Assembly (NCBI GenBank): GCA_015075105.1
Contig: JABTUZ010000001.1
Location: 1,561,001 to 1,625,000 of the forward strand
Source of the DNA: Leptospiraceae bacterium
GTDB lineage: Bacteria > Spirochaetota > Leptospiria > Leptospirales > Leptospiraceae
Direction of reading: 5' to 3'
Length of the DNA stretch: 64,000 nucleotides
In this document: positions 27,855 through 39,163 of the stretch, one piece after another
How the letters are laid out: each line of letters opens with the position of its first letter
How positions within the stretch are numbered: position 1 is the first letter of the stretch
Translations under genes and position numbers: made by a program
The notes under the pieces: model-generated
Told to the model about the DNA's origin: nothing
Database searches by the model: none
What the model saw: the letters and a program-made list of their open reading frames with translations, nothing else

Positions 27855-28700
27855 TCAATTACCTCTATTTCGATTTCTTTTTCTGCCCTGAACTATAAAC
27901 TTGGAACTGGTCTTTGCCTTCTTCCTTGTTTTATAACCCTTAGTAGGCTGACCCCATGGTGAAACAGGGTGTCTTCCACCGGAAGTTTTTCCTTCTCCAC
28001 CACCATGCGGGTGATCGACCGGATTCATCACCACCCCTCTTACCTTTGGTCTTTTACCAAGCCATCTAGATCTACCGGCCTTACCGATAGAGATTAGAAT
28101 CCGATCCTTATTGCCAATGGCACCAATTGTAGCGTAGCATTCTTTTCTAATTTTTCTTACTTCAGAAGAAGGTAGTTTCAAAGTTACAAAATCTCCATCT
28201 TTTGCAGCAATAGTAGCAAATCCACCTGCGGTTCTCGCAATCTGTCCACCCTTTCCATAGCTCATTTCTATATTATGAACGATTGTTCCGGGTGGGATTT
28301 TATCGAGAGGTAGAGAATTCCCTAATTTGATTTCTGCAGTTTCTCCAGAGGAAATCTTGTCTCCGACTTGTAAACCTTCAGGTGCCAATATATAAGAATA
28401 GACTCCGTCCTGATAGCAAATCAATGCAATAAAGCAAGTTCTGTTTGGATCGTATTCGATTGATTTAACAATTGCTGGAATATTTCTTTTGCTTCTTTTA
28501 AAATCAATTTCTCTATATTTTCTCTTTACTCTTCCACCCTTTCTTCGGACAGAAATTTTACCGCCATCCCCACGTCCTGCCTTATAATTTAGCATAGTAG
28601 TTAGAGATTTATACGGTTTAGATTCAGTTACCTCTGCAAAATCAAGAACAGATTTGTATCGGGTAGATGAAGTCACCGGTTTGTATTTTCTTATCCCCAT
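27855..28700 (-). CDS. rplB: 50S ribosomal protein L2
   Basis: L2 is needed for subunit association and peptidyl transfer. It begins [20 protein letters not shown] and has the key C-terminal loop [20 protein letters not shown] with the functionally important His. From ATG 28700 it is 281 aa. A TTG at 28706 only adds two residues and overlaps rplW. Confidence 0.98.
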   Translation of the reverse strand: MGIRKYKPVTSSTRYKSVLDFAEVTESKPYKSLTTMLNYKAGRGDGGKISVRRKGGRVKRKYREIDFKRSKRNIPAIVKSIEYDPNRTCFIALICYQDGVYSYILAPEGLQVGDKISSGETAEIKLGNSLPLDKIPPGTIVHNIEMSYGKGGQIARTAGGFATIAAKDGDFVTLKLPSSEVRKIRKECYATIGAIGNKDRILISIGKAGRSRWLGKRPKVRGVVMNPVDHPHGGGEGKTSGGRHPVSPWGQPTKGYKTRKKAKTSSKFIVQGRKRNRNRGN

Positions 28701-28702
28701 TA

Positions 28703-29011
28703 TCAACCACCCTTAGTAAAATCCAAAACTGAACCATTGGAAAAAGTTACGATGGCCTTTTTCCAATGAGGGCGAACAGAAATAGAATTTCTAAATTTTT
28801 TATTTTTACCTTTATATACCATAATGCTTATTGAAGAAGGAGAAACATTATAGGTTTTTTTAATAAATTCTTTAATCAAAGTTTTATTCGCACGAGGATG
28901 AACTTTAAAAGAATACTTTATTGTTCTTTTACCGGTCTTAGTTCCGATTTTTTCTAAATCCTGTGCTTTTTCTGTAAGCAAAGGAGCAATAACTACATTT
29001 TCAATATTCAT
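28703..29011 (-). CDS. rplW: 50S ribosomal protein L23
   Basis: L23 is the trigger factor and SRP dock at the tunnel exit. It has [40 protein letters not shown] in shortened form and [11 protein letters not shown]. 102 aa, normal length. Confidence 0.97.
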   Translation of the reverse strand: MNIENVVIAPLLTEKAQDLEKIGTKTGKRTIKYSFKVHPRANKTLIKEFIKKTYNVSPSSISIMVYKGKNKKFRNSISVRPHWKKAIVTFSNGSVLDFTKGG

Positions 29012-29020
29012 AATCTTCTT

Positions 29021-29650
29021 TTATGCCCCGTACTTAGCTTCTAACTCTTTCATTGCACTATCAGTAATCACCAAATTGTTGTTGTATAACAACTCGCGAC
29101 AAGCGATTCTTTTTGCATTGATAAACTGTAGATTTTTAATATTTCTGGCAGAATTTTTTAAGTGAAGACTATCGTTTGCAACAATCAGACTAAATCTACC
29201 CTTGTCTTCAATATTCATATTTTTAAATATTTGAAAAACTGCTTTCGTGTTAAATTCATTCAAACTAATGTCTTCTAACAATTTCAACTTTTCTTCATAG
29301 GCTTTTTTCTGTAAGATAGAAACTACTGCTCGATTCTTAACATTTCGTGAAAGCCGAATAGAGTAATCTCTTTTCTTAGGTCCATGGATTACACCTCCAC
29401 CAACCCAATGAGGTGCTCTGGAAGATCCTTGTCTTGCGCGACCAGTACCTTTTTGGGACCAAGGCTTCTTACCACCACCACGAACTTCTCCTCTATCTTT
29501 TGTAGAATGGTTTCCCGATCTCATATTAGCGTTTTCAGCTTTAATCGCATCAAAGATAGCACCTTTACTGAGTTTTTCTTTGAATAAGAATTCAGGTAGC
29601 TCTACATCTTTTAAAAATTTTCCTGAATTTGAAAATTTCTGTGCTTTCAT
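29021..29650 (-). CDS. rplD: 50S ribosomal protein L4
   Basis: L4 extends a loop into the exit tunnel and in E. coli autoregulates the S10 operon. ATG 29650 gives 209 aa (MKAQKFSNSGKFLKDVELPE). The open frame runs 20 codons further up but overlaps rplC, so it is rejected. The tunnel loop TKDRGEVRGGGKKPWSQKG and the motif GGGVIHGPKKRDYSIRL are intact. Confidence 0.97.
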   Translation of the reverse strand: MKAQKFSNSGKFLKDVELPEFLFKEKLSKGAIFDAIKAENANMRSGNHSTKDRGEVRGGGKKPWSQKGTGRARQGSSRAPHWVGGGVIHGPKKRDYSIRLSRNVKNRAVVSILQKKAYEEKLKLLEDISLNEFNTKAVFQIFKNMNIEDKGRFSLIVANDSLHLKNSARNIKNLQFINAKRIACRELLYNNNLVITDSAMKELEAKYGA

Positions 29651-29651
29651 A

Positions 29652-30272
29652 CTATATTTTCTCCACTGTAACAAGAGACTTTGATGGGCCGGGAATGCAC
29701 CCAGAAACAAAAATAAGATTGCTTTCAGGAATAATCTTCACTATCTTCAAATTAGATACAGCAGTTTTTAAGCCACCGGCTCTACCCGGAAGCTTTAGCC
29801 CCTTAAACACCCTGGAAGGAGTCGCACAAGCACCGATCGAACCTGGAAGTCTATGATTTCTAGAACCGTGAGCCATTGGACCACCATGGTGTCCGTGTCT
29901 TTTTACTACCCCTTGGAATCCCTTTCCTTTGCTGACTCCGGTAACTTTTACCTTATCAGAAATTGCAAAAATATCAGCTACTTGAAGAGTATCTCCAGCT
30001 TTAGGTCCTTCCTCTCCAAATCGAAATTCTTTTAAAAATCTCTTTGGTTCAATCTGATTTTTACTTAAATGCTTTAACTCCGGTGAAGAAATCTGCTCAG
30101 GCTTTACTTCTCCGTAACTCAACTGAATCGCAGAATAACCATCTTTTTCAAGAGTTTTCACTTGTGATACGCTACAAGGACCCAATTCTAAAGCTGTAAC
30201 AGGGAGCATGTCACCTGCCTCAGTAAAGATTTGTGTCATTCCGATTTTTTTTCCTATCAATCCCTTTGCCAT
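29652..30272 (-). CDS. rplC: 50S ribosomal protein L3
   Basis: L3 is an early assembly protein whose loop reaches the peptidyl transferase centre. It begins [20 protein letters not shown] and has [20 protein letters not shown], which includes the Gln methylated by PrmB in other bacteria. 206 aa. Confidence 0.98.
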   Translation of the reverse strand: MAKGLIGKKIGMTQIFTEAGDMLPVTALELGPCSVSQVKTLEKDGYSAIQLSYGEVKPEQISSPELKHLSKNQIEPKRFLKEFRFGEEGPKAGDTLQVADIFAISDKVKVTGVSKGKGFQGVVKRHGHHGGPMAHGSRNHRLPGSIGACATPSRVFKGLKLPGRAGGLKTAVSNLKIVKIIPESNLIFVSGCIPGPSKSLVTVEKI

Positions 30273-30283
30273 GCCAAAAACCC

Positions 30284-30595
30284 CTAAGATTTAATATCCA
30301 CTGAAACACCGGCGGGCAATTGAAGCTTCATGAGAGCTTCTACTGTATCTTCATTCGTATTCAGAATATCAATTAGCCTTTTATGAGTTCTCATTTCAAA
30401 TTGCTCTCTCGATTTCTTATTCACATGAGGAGAACGCAGCACAGTGTATCTCTCAATTCTGGTTGGTAAAGGAATTGGACCAGACACTACTGCACCTGTT
30501 CTTTTTGCTGTTGCAACAATCTCATAGGTTGATTGATCAATCAACCTATGGTCGAATGCACGTAACTTAACTCGTATTCTTTGCCCGTTTGTCAT
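30284..30595 (-). CDS. rpsJ: 30S ribosomal protein S10 (NusE)
   Basis: S10 works both in the 30S head and, as NusE, with NusB in antitermination. 103 aa, equal to E. coli; begins [20 protein letters not shown] and has the tip loop [21 protein letters not shown] in shortened form. It follows tuf by 9 nt, which joins the str and S10 operons. Confidence 0.98.
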   Translation of the reverse strand: MTNGQRIRVKLRAFDHRLIDQSTYEIVATAKRTGAVVSGPIPLPTRIERYTVLRSPHVNKKSREQFEMRTHKRLIDILNTNEDTVEALMKLQLPAGVSVDIKS

Positions 30596-30604
30596 TTTCT
30601 AAAA

Positions 30605-31819
30605 CTACTCAATGATGTCTGCAACTACACCAGACCCGATTGTTTTACCACCTTCACGAATCGCGAAGTTCAAACCCTTATCCATAGCAATTGGGTGAAT
30701 CAATTCTATCGTAACAGAAACGTTATCTCCCGGCATCACCATTTCCATTCCAGCAGGAAGCATACATACCCCTGTTATATCTGTAGTTCTGAAATAGAAC
30801 TGAGGACGATAATTATTGAAGAATGGCTTATGACGGCCTCCCTCATCTTTTGTTAGTACATAAACCTCAGCAGCAAACTTCTTGTGAGGGGTAATGGAAC
30901 CCGGCTTAGCGAGAACTTGACCTCTCTCAATGTCTTCTTTTTTAGTACCACGAAGAAGTGCACCGATATTGTCTCCGGCTTCTGCCTGATCCAATAACTT
31001 TCTGAACATTTCGATACCAGTAACAACAGTTTTCTGCGTATCTCTAATACCGATGATTTCCAATTCTTCGTTAATTTTTAGGACACCTTGCTCTACTCTA
31101 CCGGTGGCAACAGTTCCTCGCCCAGTAATGGAGAATACGTCTTCTACAGGCATAAGGAAAGGCTTGTCAGTAATACGCTTAGGGTTCGGAACGTAAGTGT
31201 CTAACGCTTCCATTAATTTTTCAATGGATTTCATTCCAAGTTCACTCTCGTCACCTTCAAGGGCTTTTAATGCAGAGCCGTAAACGATAGGGATTTCACC
31301 TTGTCCTTCTTTGGGGAAATTGTATTTTTTCAAAAGATCGCGAATTTCTTCTTCGACCATTGCGATCATTTCAGCTCTTTCGTCTTCCTTTAACTGATCT
31401 GCTTTATTCAAATAGACTACAATATAAGGAACACCAACCTGTCTTGCAAGCAAGATGTGCTCTTTTGTTTGAGGCATAGCACCATCTGTAGCAGACACCA
31501 CTAGAATCGCTGCGTCCATCTGTGCGGCACCTGTAATCATGTTCTTCACATAGTCAGCGTGACCTGGACAATCGACGTGAGCATAATGTCTGTTTGCAGT
31601 TTCATATTCTTGATGAGAAGTTGCAATAGTAATACCCCTGGCTTTTTCTTCAGGAGCGTTATCGATTTCGTCATAACGCACGGCCTTATTTTTTCCGCCG
31701 AATTTTCTTGCAAGTGTAGTAGTAATCGCCGCAGTAAGAGTTGTTTTACCGTGGTCAACGTGACCAATTGTTCCAACGTTTAAGTGCGGCTTACTCCGAT
31801 CAAATTTTTCTTTAGCCAT
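30605..31819 (-). CDS. tuf: elongation factor Tu
   Basis: EF-Tu delivers aminoacyl-tRNA to the ribosome. The G motifs are GHVDHGKT (residues 19-26), [13 protein letters not shown] (NKCD in many bacteria) and SALKALEG; the switch I region is EEKARGITI. Domains II and III are complete; 404 aa. The neighbouring upstream gene encodes an EF-G-like GTPase. No second tuf copy is in the window. Confidence 0.98.
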   Translation of the reverse strand: MAKEKFDRSKPHLNVGTIGHVDHGKTTLTAAITTTLARKFGGKNKAVRYDEIDNAPEEKARGITIATSHQEYETANRHYAHVDCPGHADYVKNMITGAAQMDAAILVVSATDGAMPQTKEHILLARQVGVPYIVVYLNKADQLKEDERAEMIAMVEEEIRDLLKKYNFPKEGQGEIPIVYGSALKALEGDESELGMKSIEKLMEALDTYVPNPKRITDKPFLMPVEDVFSITGRGTVATGRVEQGVLKINEELEIIGIRDTQKTVVTGIEMFRKLLDQAEAGDNIGALLRGTKKEDIERGQVLAKPGSITPHKKFAAEVYVLTKDEGGRHKPFFNNYRPQFYFRTTDITGVCMLPAGMEMVMPGDNVSVTIELIHPIAMDKGLNFAIREGGKTIGSGVVADIIE

Positions 31820-31856
31820 TTCCTAACTCCTAATACTTTTTGCGGGTTTTACCCGA

Positions 31857-33761
31857 TTATTTTATTTCAATAACACTATATTGAGAAATGGAGAAATTCA
31901 CTTTCGAATGAAAAATTCCTTTCCCTTTTGTCATATTTCTAAGAGAGGCTGTAAAGCCAAGTAAGTTTTCAGTACTTACCTCTCCAGTCACACGACACAC
32001 CTGAAAATCTTCCTCACAGATTTTTAGAATCTTAGCCGACCTTGAGCCCAATTCAGCCAACACTTTTCCAAGGCTAAAATCTGGCACAACAATCTCAAAT
32101 GAAGACAAAGAGCCTATAAGCTCAGTTTTTCCTTTGATACAAGATTTCAACCCGCTAATAACGGCTACTTTCAAAAGTGAAAGTATAGGATTGTTGAATT
32201 CACTCGGCTTGTCGTAAGAAATAACTCGAAGTTTCACTCCAAGTATCTCTTCTCCAAAATTCCCGTGAGACATAATCTCTTCAAATCCGTCCCGAATAGG
32301 CTCACGGATTTCTTCAGGAACATTTTCTTCAAAAAAAACAGAACGAATCAGATCGTTTGACTTTTCTAAAAAAACTGTTATTTCTCCGCTACTTTCCATC
32401 CCTTCTTTTATGGAATGAAAAAAAACGTGCTTTTCTGCCACATTTTTCCATATCTCATATCTTGCAACTTTTAATTCACCTGTAGAGAAAATTTCACCAA
32501 TTCTTTTACGGAGTCTAGACAAACCAATTTCAAGGTGCAATTCTCCCTGTCCCCACAACTCGATTTGACTTGTAATTCTTTGAAATTTCAATGAGAAAGA
32601 GTCGTCTTCCCATGTAAGCTCTTTTAATGAATTGTTTAGATCGAAAGAGTTATTTGTAGATTTCGGCTCGACCACAATTCCAAATTGCCCCGCAGATTCC
32701 CTATCTTTCTGTTTGTTTTCGAGATTCTTTTTTTCTTTGTTGTAGAGAATTATATTTTTCGGAACATCAATAGAAAGGATAGCTAAAAAAATATCTCCCT
32801 CCTCCACTTCACTTTCCTCTTCAATAGAAAGAGATTGAATAAAAAAAATCTGATTAAAGCCAATTTCTCCATACGAGGAATACAGAACATCGTTTCTGTG
32901 AATTTCCTTAATAGCTTTTAAATAATAGATTTTTCCAAATTCCGGATGAATTTGTTTTTTAAAAATTATAGCCGACTCATCTTCATTTTTTTTGGCTCTG
33001 TGAAATACTTCTCCAAGAAAACACACTAAATCAATCAGATCGCCCACTCCATTTCCGGTTTTTGCGCTACCTATTAACAAAGGAAAAACTTCTCTTATAT
33101 GAAAACCTTTTTGAAGCCCTTCCAATGCAATTGACTGTATATTCTCCGGTGATTGTAAATATTTTTCAGATAGTTTCTCATTCCACTCAATAAATGGAAT
33201 CAGAATATTCTCGTCTGCCTTTTTGGCTTTTAGTATTGATTCCATTTTTTGGTTGGAGTTTTGTTTCAGAAAGAACGCAGGATAGATTTTTTTACTTAGC
33301 CCTTTTTTTATTTCCGATATTTTTTTTAATAAATCAAATTCTGTAGAATCTATTTTGTTGATAAAAATAATAATCGGGATATTTTTTCGATTTAATTTTT
33401 CCCATAAAACTTCTGTTTGCGATTGAATCGTATTGTTTACATCTACTACAAGAATGGCAATGTCTATAACCTCTAAGGCTTCTTCTACTTGCTCATCAAA
33501 ATCTAAATGACCCGGAGTATCTATTAAATTGCATAGAATTTTTGTGTTTTGGAATTTTTTTTCAAATCTAACTACAACAGATTGAATAGAAATTCCTCTG
33601 GAGATTTCCTCTTCCAAAAAATCAGTTTCCGTTGTACCGCTTTCAACATCCCCTAATGAAGAAATTACTTTTTCTTGGAATAAGATTCTTTCGGTAAGAG
33701 TAGTCTTGCCTGCATCGATATGGGCGAAAATTCCAAAATTTATGATTTGCCTGTATTTCAT
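31857..33761 (-). CDS. divergent EF-G / TetM-like translational GTPase at the fusA position
   Basis: This 634-aa protein lies between rpsG and tuf, where fusA normally is, but it is not a typical EF-G (about 700 aa). The G domain has AHIDAGKT (14-21), the switch RGISIQS, DTPGH (81-85), NKID (135-138) and GSAKTGNG. Details such as SGTTETDFLEEEISRGISIQ and a compressed region before domain II resemble TetM-type ribosome protection proteins as much as EF-G. Domains III-V are present, including GELHLEIGLSRLRKRI and VTGEVSTENLLGFTASLRNMTKGKG. ATG 33761 is chosen; the open frame extends 14 codons upstream (33803) without family resemblance. Possible roles: spirochaete EF-G2-like recycling factor, tetracycline-resistance-like factor, or main translocase. 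A canonical EF-G would have to be encoded elsewhere. Confidence 0.85.
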   Translation of the reverse strand: MKYRQIINFGIFAHIDAGKTTLTERILFQEKVISSLGDVESGTTETDFLEEEISRGISIQSVVVRFEKKFQNTKILCNLIDTPGHLDFDEQVEEALEVIDIAILVVDVNNTIQSQTEVLWEKLNRKNIPIIIFINKIDSTEFDLLKKISEIKKGLSKKIYPAFFLKQNSNQKMESILKAKKADENILIPFIEWNEKLSEKYLQSPENIQSIALEGLQKGFHIREVFPLLIGSAKTGNGVGDLIDLVCFLGEVFHRAKKNEDESAIIFKKQIHPEFGKIYYLKAIKEIHRNDVLYSSYGEIGFNQIFFIQSLSIEEESEVEEGDIFLAILSIDVPKNIILYNKEKKNLENKQKDRESAGQFGIVVEPKSTNNSFDLNNSLKELTWEDDSFSLKFQRITSQIELWGQGELHLEIGLSRLRKRIGEIFSTGELKVARYEIWKNVAEKHVFFHSIKEGMESSGEITVFLEKSNDLIRSVFFEENVPEEIREPIRDGFEEIMSHGNFGEEILGVKLRVISYDKPSEFNNPILSLLKVAVISGLKSCIKGKTELIGSLSSFEIVVPDFSLGKVLAELGSRSAKILKICEEDFQVCRVTGEVSTENLLGFTASLRNMTKGKGIFHSKVNFSISQYSVIEIK

Positions 33762-33889
33762 AATTGCAAATACTACAACCTCGACATGTATCGAATAAGC
33801 CAAGGTTGATATTCTATTTTAAATATTCATTTTATAATGAGCCACATTACTTTTTGTGGATAAAAGGTATTCAACATATAAACAGAATC

Positions 33890-33948
33890 GCCATTTACAA
33901 GCGGCTAAAAACTCGGTTTAGAGTTTTTATTGACACTCCATAAATGGC
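33890..33948. promoter_or_regulatory. nested inverted repeats between rpsG and the EF-G-like gene
   Basis: An outer pair GCCATTTA (33890-33897) and TAAATGGC (33941-33948) encloses a perfect inner hairpin AAAAACTC (33907-33914) / GAGTTTTT (33921-33928) with a 6-nt loop. On the minus strand the inner stem ends in a T run, so it could be a weak terminator or attenuator after rpsG. The 238-nt gap is exceptional in this tightly packed cluster. Confidence 0.5.
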
Positions 33949-33999
33949 AATTAAAATCAAATTTTACGAGAAAATATATTTTTAAAGGTTTTTAAAATA

Positions 34000-34473
34000 C
34001 TACCAACGATAGTGACTGAAAGCCTTGTTTGCTTCTGCCATTTTCCTAATATCTTCTTTCTTTTTAATAGAAGCTCCCGTTCCTTTTTGTGCTTCCATAA
34101 ACTCACCTGCAAGTTTAGAACTCATAGATTTTTCATTTCTCTCTCTGGAATAACGAATTAGCCATTTGATTCCAAGCGAAAGTCTTCTTTCAGGACGAAC
34201 TTCAATGGGAACTTGATAAGTTGCACCACCGACTCTTCTCGATTTTACTTCTACTTCTGGTTTTACATTTTCTAATGCTTGATTAAAAACTTCGTAAGGG
34301 TTACTTCCTGTCTTGGTCTGGATTGTATCCATAGCATCATAAAATATTTTTTCTGCTACATTTCTTTCCCCAGAATACATAAGGCAATTGATGAATTTAG
34401 CTACAATTTTATCGTTATACCTTGGATCGGGTTTAATTTCCCTTGGTTCTGATTTTCCTCTTCTTCTTGACAT
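34000..34473 (-). CDS. rpsG: 30S ribosomal protein S7
   Basis: S7 nucleates the 30S head. It begins MSRRRGKSEPREIKPDPRYN and has FINCLMYSGERNVAEKIFYDA and ALENVKPEVEVKSRRVGGATYQVP in shortened form. 157 aa. S7 represses the str operon in E. coli through the rpsL-rpsG gap; here that gap is only 9 nt. Confidence 0.98.
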   Translation of the reverse strand: MSRRRGKSEPREIKPDPRYNDKIVAKFINCLMYSGERNVAEKIFYDAMDTIQTKTGSNPYEVFNQALENVKPEVEVKSRRVGGATYQVPIEVRPERRLSLGIKWLIRYSRERNEKSMSSKLAGEFMEAQKGTGASIKKKEDIRKMAEANKAFSHYRW

Positions 34474-34482
34474 GTATAACTC

Positions 34483-34857
34483 CTAAGCCTTTGGCTTTTT
34501 CGCTCCGTATTTAGATCTTCCTCTTCTTCTCTTATCAACACCTAAGGTGTCTAACGTTCCTCGAATTATATGATAACGCACCCCCGGTAAATCCTTTACC
34601 CTTCCACCACGAATCATTACAACATTATGCTCTTGCAAGTTGTGTCCTTCGCCCGGAATATAAGCAGTCACTTCGACTCCTGTAGATAGCCTAACCCTTG
34701 CTACTTTTCGTAAGGCAGAGTTTGGTTTTTTAGGAGTAAAAGTCATTACTCTTGTACATACTCCTCTTTTCTGGGGGCAGGCTTTTAAAGCGGGAGATTT
34801 TGTTTTTTTCTTTTGCCCTTTTCTTCCAAATCTTATAAGTTGATTAATTGTTGGCAT
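34483..34857 (-). CDS. rpsL: 30S ribosomal protein S12
   Basis: S12 controls decoding fidelity. 124 aa, beginning [19 protein letters not shown]. The streptomycin-contact loop [19 protein letters not shown] and the loop [13 protein letters not shown] look wild type, so no ribosomal streptomycin resistance is indicated. The leader contains a small hairpin next to its GGAGG. Confidence 0.98.
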   Translation of the reverse strand: MPTINQLIRFGRKGQKKKTKSPALKACPQKRGVCTRVMTFTPKKPNSALRKVARVRLSTGVEVTAYIPGEGHNLQEHNVVMIRGGRVKDLPGVRYHIIRGTLDTLGVDKRRRGRSKYGAKKPKA

Positions 34858-34937
34858 GTAAACCCTTTTTCCTCCGGCAATTTCCGGATATTTTCTTCGT
34901 AATTGTCAAATTGAAAAACTCACAAAAAAAGTAAAGT

Positions 34938-37900
34938 CTATTCATCTTCTTCTTCCTCGTCTATAATAGGTTTCGTTGAAGCTGGGATAATATTCACTGC
35001 TCCTGAATCATCAGGAACTGGATTTTGAATTTTCTCCAAGTCTCCGTAATAATCTTTATAAACGTCTATTTCCTGATACTTTTTCATACCAGTACCAGCC
35101 GGGATCATGTGTCCTATGATCACATTTTCTTTTAAGCCGATGAGTTTGTCTGTTTTTCCTTTAATTGCAGCGTCTGTTAAAACCTTTGTAGTTTCCTGAA
35201 AAGAAGCAGCAGAGAAGAAGGACTCGGTATTCAAAGATGCTTTAGTCAACCCCAATAATACCGGTTGTGACTGTGCAGAACTTCCCCCTTCCTTTTCAAC
35301 TCTTTGGTTTTCTTCTTTGAATGCAAATTTGTCAACCTGTTGCTGGGTAACAAATGAAGTATCTCCGCTATCGGAAATAATAACCTTTCTAAGCATTTGA
35401 CGAACAACTACTTCTATATGCTTATCGTTTATATGAACTCCCTGAAGACGATAAACTTCCTGTACTTCTTTTACTAAATACGCATACAAAGCATCCGGTC
35501 CCTTGATTTTTAATATATCGTGCGGGTCCAAGCTCCCGTCGTCTAACTGATCCCCTTGCTTGACATATTCACCGTTTTGAACTCTAAGCTGTTTCCCTAC
35601 TGGAATTTGTACTTTGATTTTTTCCATTTCAGGGTTGTCAGGAATGATGTAGAATACTCGTTTCTCTTTTACTATATCCCCCCTATCTTCAATTTTACCG
35701 TCCACTTCTGCGAGTGTAGTTGCATCTTTTGGTCTTCTTGCTTCAAAAAGCTCGTCAACCCTTGGAAGACCTCCGGTAATGTCCCTTGTCTTTTCCGCAA
35801 CAGATGGGATTTTGTAAAGAGTGTCTCCTTTTTTAACTTTGTCTCCATTTTTTAAGACTAAAATTGCATCTACAGGAACAATGTATTCTTCGCTTCCAAC
35901 TATCAATCTTGGTTTTAATTTCTCTCTTTTTTGCTCAATTACCTTGTAAGTAATATTTAGAGTTTTAGCGTCTTCATCTCTACGCAAATTTTTTCCGACT
36001 TCAAGATCAACCCAAGACACAGTTCCGTCTATGTCAGAAATACACAATTCATTGAATGGATCAAATTCCGCTAACGACTTATTTGCTTCAACTATATCTC
36101 CACTGTTTACGTTTACTATTGTTCCCACTTTTATAGGGATTACAATTTCTTGCCCTAAAATTCTTAATCTGGAAGAATCTATCTCAATTTTACCACTCAT
36201 TTCAGCAGTAACCATGTCGCCTTTCAAGGAAGTAGCAAAAACTTCTCCCTTGTCAACTTCTTGGTCTGGTTGAACTCTTAGATTTTGAAGTTCACTAAGA
36301 GCATAATCAGAAATCAAATGTTGAATTACGATAGAACCTCTTCTGCTAAATACTTTTTGACCGGACGAGTTATTTATTGTTCTTCCATTAATAGATCGAA
36401 CAACACTTCTAAAGGACACCTTGTGGTCTTTTTCCTGAATTTTTGCAGATGCAGCTCCACCGATATGGAATGTACGCATTGTCAACTGAGTTCCGGGTTG
36501 TCCGATTGATTGAGCTGCAATAGTCCCTACGGCTTCCCCTATCTCTGCCGGAACCAATCTTGCCATATCCATTCCATAGCAAGTTGTACAAATTCCTTGT
36601 CTGGACTCACATGTTAATGGAGACCTTACATTGATTTTTGTATAGCCTAAATTTTCTATTTTCTGCCCGACAGTTCGAGAGATCAAAGTGTTTTTTGGAA
36701 ATACAACTGTTTCCGTAACAGGATCGATAATCTCTTCTGCTGTGTATCTTCCAAACACCCTATCAGCAAGAGATACAATTACATTTTCACCTTCTTTTAC
36801 AGTTCCAAGTGTAATGAAGTCAGACGTACCGCAATCTATTTCGTTGATAATCACATCTTGAGAAATATCCACAAGTCTTCTTGTCAAATAACCAGCATCG
36901 GCAGTTTTTAAAGCAGTATCTGCAAGACCTTTTCTTGCACCGTGTGTAGAAATAAAAAATTCTAAGATACCAAGACCTTCACGGAAATTGGATCGAATTG
37001 CAAGCTCTATAATCTCCCCTGATGGTTTTGCCATAAGCCCCCTCATCCCGGCAAGCTGACGAATTTGAGCCTTAGAACCCCTTGCACCGGATGCAGCCAT
37101 AACATAAACCGGATTAAACCCTCCCTTGTCTTTTTCTAATTCTTTAAACATACTATCTGTGATATGATCGTTTGCTTTAGTCCAGATTTCGATTACCTTT
37201 TTCTTTCTTTCTTCATTTGTGATAATCCCTCTTCTGTACTCCATATCCGCCTTTTCCACTTCTTTATTTGCTTCGGATACCAGAATCGGCTTTTGAGGAG
37301 ACACTCGAATATCTTCTATCGAGATGGTTGGTGCAAATATTGTAGCGTATTTGTAACCCAGCCTTTTAATATCGTCCAGCATTACAACGGTTGGTCCTGG
37401 CCCATAAATATCATATATCTCTGCAATGATCTTATTGGTTTCCTTGTCCCCAAGAGTTCGGTTGATATAATTGTAACCCTTTGGAAACGCAGTGTTAAAA
37501 ATCATTCTTCCGGGTGTAGTCTCGATGATTTTATCTTGATACAATACGCTGATTTTTGCCCTTAGCTCCAAAGACTTAGTATCTAAAGCATAGTTGATCT
37601 CGTCTAGACCTGTAAAAAATCTTCCATGCCCAAGACCATTTTGAATTTCACTCGTAAGGTAATAAATTCCGAGCACTATATCCTGAGTAGGACCACAAAT
37701 CGGGTTACCGTTTGCAGGGTTCAAGATATTGTGAGGGCTTAGCATGAGCATCCAAGTTTCTAATTGTGCTTTTGGAGAAAGTGGAACGTGAATCGCCATC
37801 TGGTCTCCGTCAAAGTCAGCGTTAAATGCGTGGCACACAAGTGGGTGGAGTTTGATTGCCTTACCTTCTACTAAAATAGGTAAAAATGCTTGTATTCCCA

Positions 37901-39161
37901 ATCTGTGTAGAGTAGGTGCACGATTCAATAAAACAGGGTGCTCTCTTACTACTGTTTCAAGCGCCTCGAATACATCTTTATCTTCTGCTTCTACTTTTTT
38001 CTTTGCACTTTTAATATTTGGAGCTAACTCAAGGTCAACCAATCTTTTCATAATAAAAGGTTTGAATAATTCCAAAGCCATTTTTTTAGGAAGACCCATC
38101 TGGTGAAATTTTAACTCAGGACCGACTACAATCACAGATCGCCCGGAGTAGTCAACACGCTTACCAAGTAAATTCTGTCTAAACCTTCCTTGCTTTCCTT
38201 TCAACATATCGGAAATAGATTTTAAAGGACGATTCCCCTTCCCTTTGACAGTCCTTTTTCTTCTGGAATTATCAAAGAGTGCATCTACTGCTTCTTGGAG
38301 CATTCTTTTCTCATTTCTTACAATGATTTCAGGAGCTTTGAGAGCCAAAAGTCTTTTCAATCTATTGTTACGGTTGATAACTCTTCTGTATAAGTCATTC
38401 AAATCGGATGTAGCAAATCTTCCTCCATCCAATTGCACCATTGGTCGAAGTTCAGGAGGAATCACAGGTAAAATATCCAATACCATCCATTCAGGACGGT
38501 TATTGGAATCTCGAAAGGCTTCTAAAACTTCCAACCTCTTCAATAATCTTTTATCGGAAGTTTTATTCTTATCTTGTATTTTTTGTCGAATAGCCCTTGC
38601 CTCTGCGTCCACATCAATTCTCGCAAGAATTTCTTTAATTGCATCGGCACCAATACCTGCGATAAATTTATCCCCATATTCATCGAGATAGGTATGGTAT
38701 TCCTCTTCGTCCAACAGCTCTCCTTTCAATCTTCCTGAGTCTGCCGGTTCAATAATCACATATTTTTCAAAATACAAAATAGTTTTTAGAGCGTTTATAG
38801 TCATATCCAACAGTAGCCCCATACGAGAAGGTACAGACCTATAATACCAAATATGAGATACAGGAGCCGCAAGCTCAATATGCCCCATTCTTTCTCTTCT
38901 AACTTTCGAGTGGGTGACTTCTACGCCACATTTATCACAAACTACTCCCTTGTAACGAATAGATTTGAATTTACCACAATAGCATTCCCAGTCCTTAGTC
39001 GTTCCGAAAATTTTCTCACAAAAAAGTCCTTCCCTTTCCGGTTTCAGAGTTCTGTAATTTATAGTCTCCGGTTTTTTTACTTCACCGTGTGACCATTCTT
39101 TGATTCTCTCAGGAGATGCGAGTCGGATGGTAATGGATTCAAAACTTGTGTAATTTTTCAT
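34938..39161 (-). CDS. rpoC: DNA-directed RNA polymerase subunit beta'
   Basis: Beta' carries the catalytic Mg-binding loop [10 protein letters not shown] and the clamp. The N-terminal zinc ribbon ([20 protein letters not shown]) and the second zinc site ([13 protein letters not shown]) are complete, as are the bridge helix and trigger loop region ([11 protein letters not shown]). At 1407 aa it matches E. coli without large lineage insertions, and ends in an acidic tail DEEEEDE. It starts 2 nt after rpoB. Confidence 0.98.
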   Translation of the reverse strand: MKNYTSFESITIRLASPERIKEWSHGEVKKPETINYRTLKPEREGLFCEKIFGTTKDWECYCGKFKSIRYKGVVCDKCGVEVTHSKVRRERMGHIELAAPVSHIWYYRSVPSRMGLLLDMTINALKTILYFEKYVIIEPADSGRLKGELLDEEEYHTYLDEYGDKFIAGIGADAIKEILARIDVDAEARAIRQKIQDKNKTSDKRLLKRLEVLEAFRDSNNRPEWMVLDILPVIPPELRPMVQLDGGRFATSDLNDLYRRVINRNNRLKRLLALKAPEIIVRNEKRMLQEAVDALFDNSRRKRTVKGKGNRPLKSISDMLKGKQGRFRQNLLGKRVDYSGRSVIVVGPELKFHQMGLPKKMALELFKPFIMKRLVDLELAPNIKSAKKKVEAEDKDVFEALETVVREHPVLLNRAPTLHRLGIQAFLPILVEGKAIKLHPLVCHAFNADFDGDQMAIHVPLSPKAQLETWMLMLSPHNILNPANGNPICGPTQDIVLGIYYLTSEIQNGLGHGRFFTGLDEINYALDTKSLELRAKISVLYQDKIIETTPGRMIFNTAFPKGYNYINRTLGDKETNKIIAEIYDIYGPGPTVVMLDDIKRLGYKYATIFAPTISIEDIRVSPQKPILVSEANKEVEKADMEYRRGIITNEERKKKVIEIWTKANDHITDSMFKELEKDKGGFNPVYVMAASGARGSKAQIRQLAGMRGLMAKPSGEIIELAIRSNFREGLGILEFFISTHGARKGLADTALKTADAGYLTRRLVDISQDVIINEIDCGTSDFITLGTVKEGENVIVSLADRVFGRYTAEEIIDPVTETVVFPKNTLISRTVGQKIENLGYTKINVRSPLTCESRQGICTTCYGMDMARLVPAEIGEAVGTIAAQSIGQPGTQLTMRTFHIGGAASAKIQEKDHKVSFRSVVRSINGRTINNSSGQKVFSRRGSIVIQHLISDYALSELQNLRVQPDQEVDKGEVFATSLKGDMVTAEMSGKIEIDSSRLRILGQEIVIPIKVGTIVNVNSGDIVEANKSLAEFDPFNELCISDIDGTVSWVDLEVGKNLRRDEDAKTLNITYKVIEQKREKLKPRLIVGSEEYIVPVDAILVLKNGDKVKKGDTLYKIPSVAEKTRDITGGLPRVDELFEARRPKDATTLAEVDGKIEDRGDIVKEKRVFYIIPDNPEMEKIKVQIPVGKQLRVQNGEYVKQGDQLDDGSLDPHDILKIKGPDALYAYLVKEVQEVYRLQGVHINDKHIEVVVRQMLRKVIISDSGDTSFVTQQQVDKFAFKEENQRVEKEGGSSAQSQPVLLGLTKASLNTESFFSAASFQETTKVLTDAAIKGKTDKLIGLKENVIIGHMIPAGTGMKKYQEIDVYKDYYGDLEKIQNPVPDDSGAVNIIPASTKPIIDEEEEDE

Positions 39162-39163
39162 GG

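Noticed and set aside
29651-29710. Long N-terminal extension of L4
   Set aside because: It overlaps rplC and is not part of the L4 family; ATG 29650 gives the normal start.
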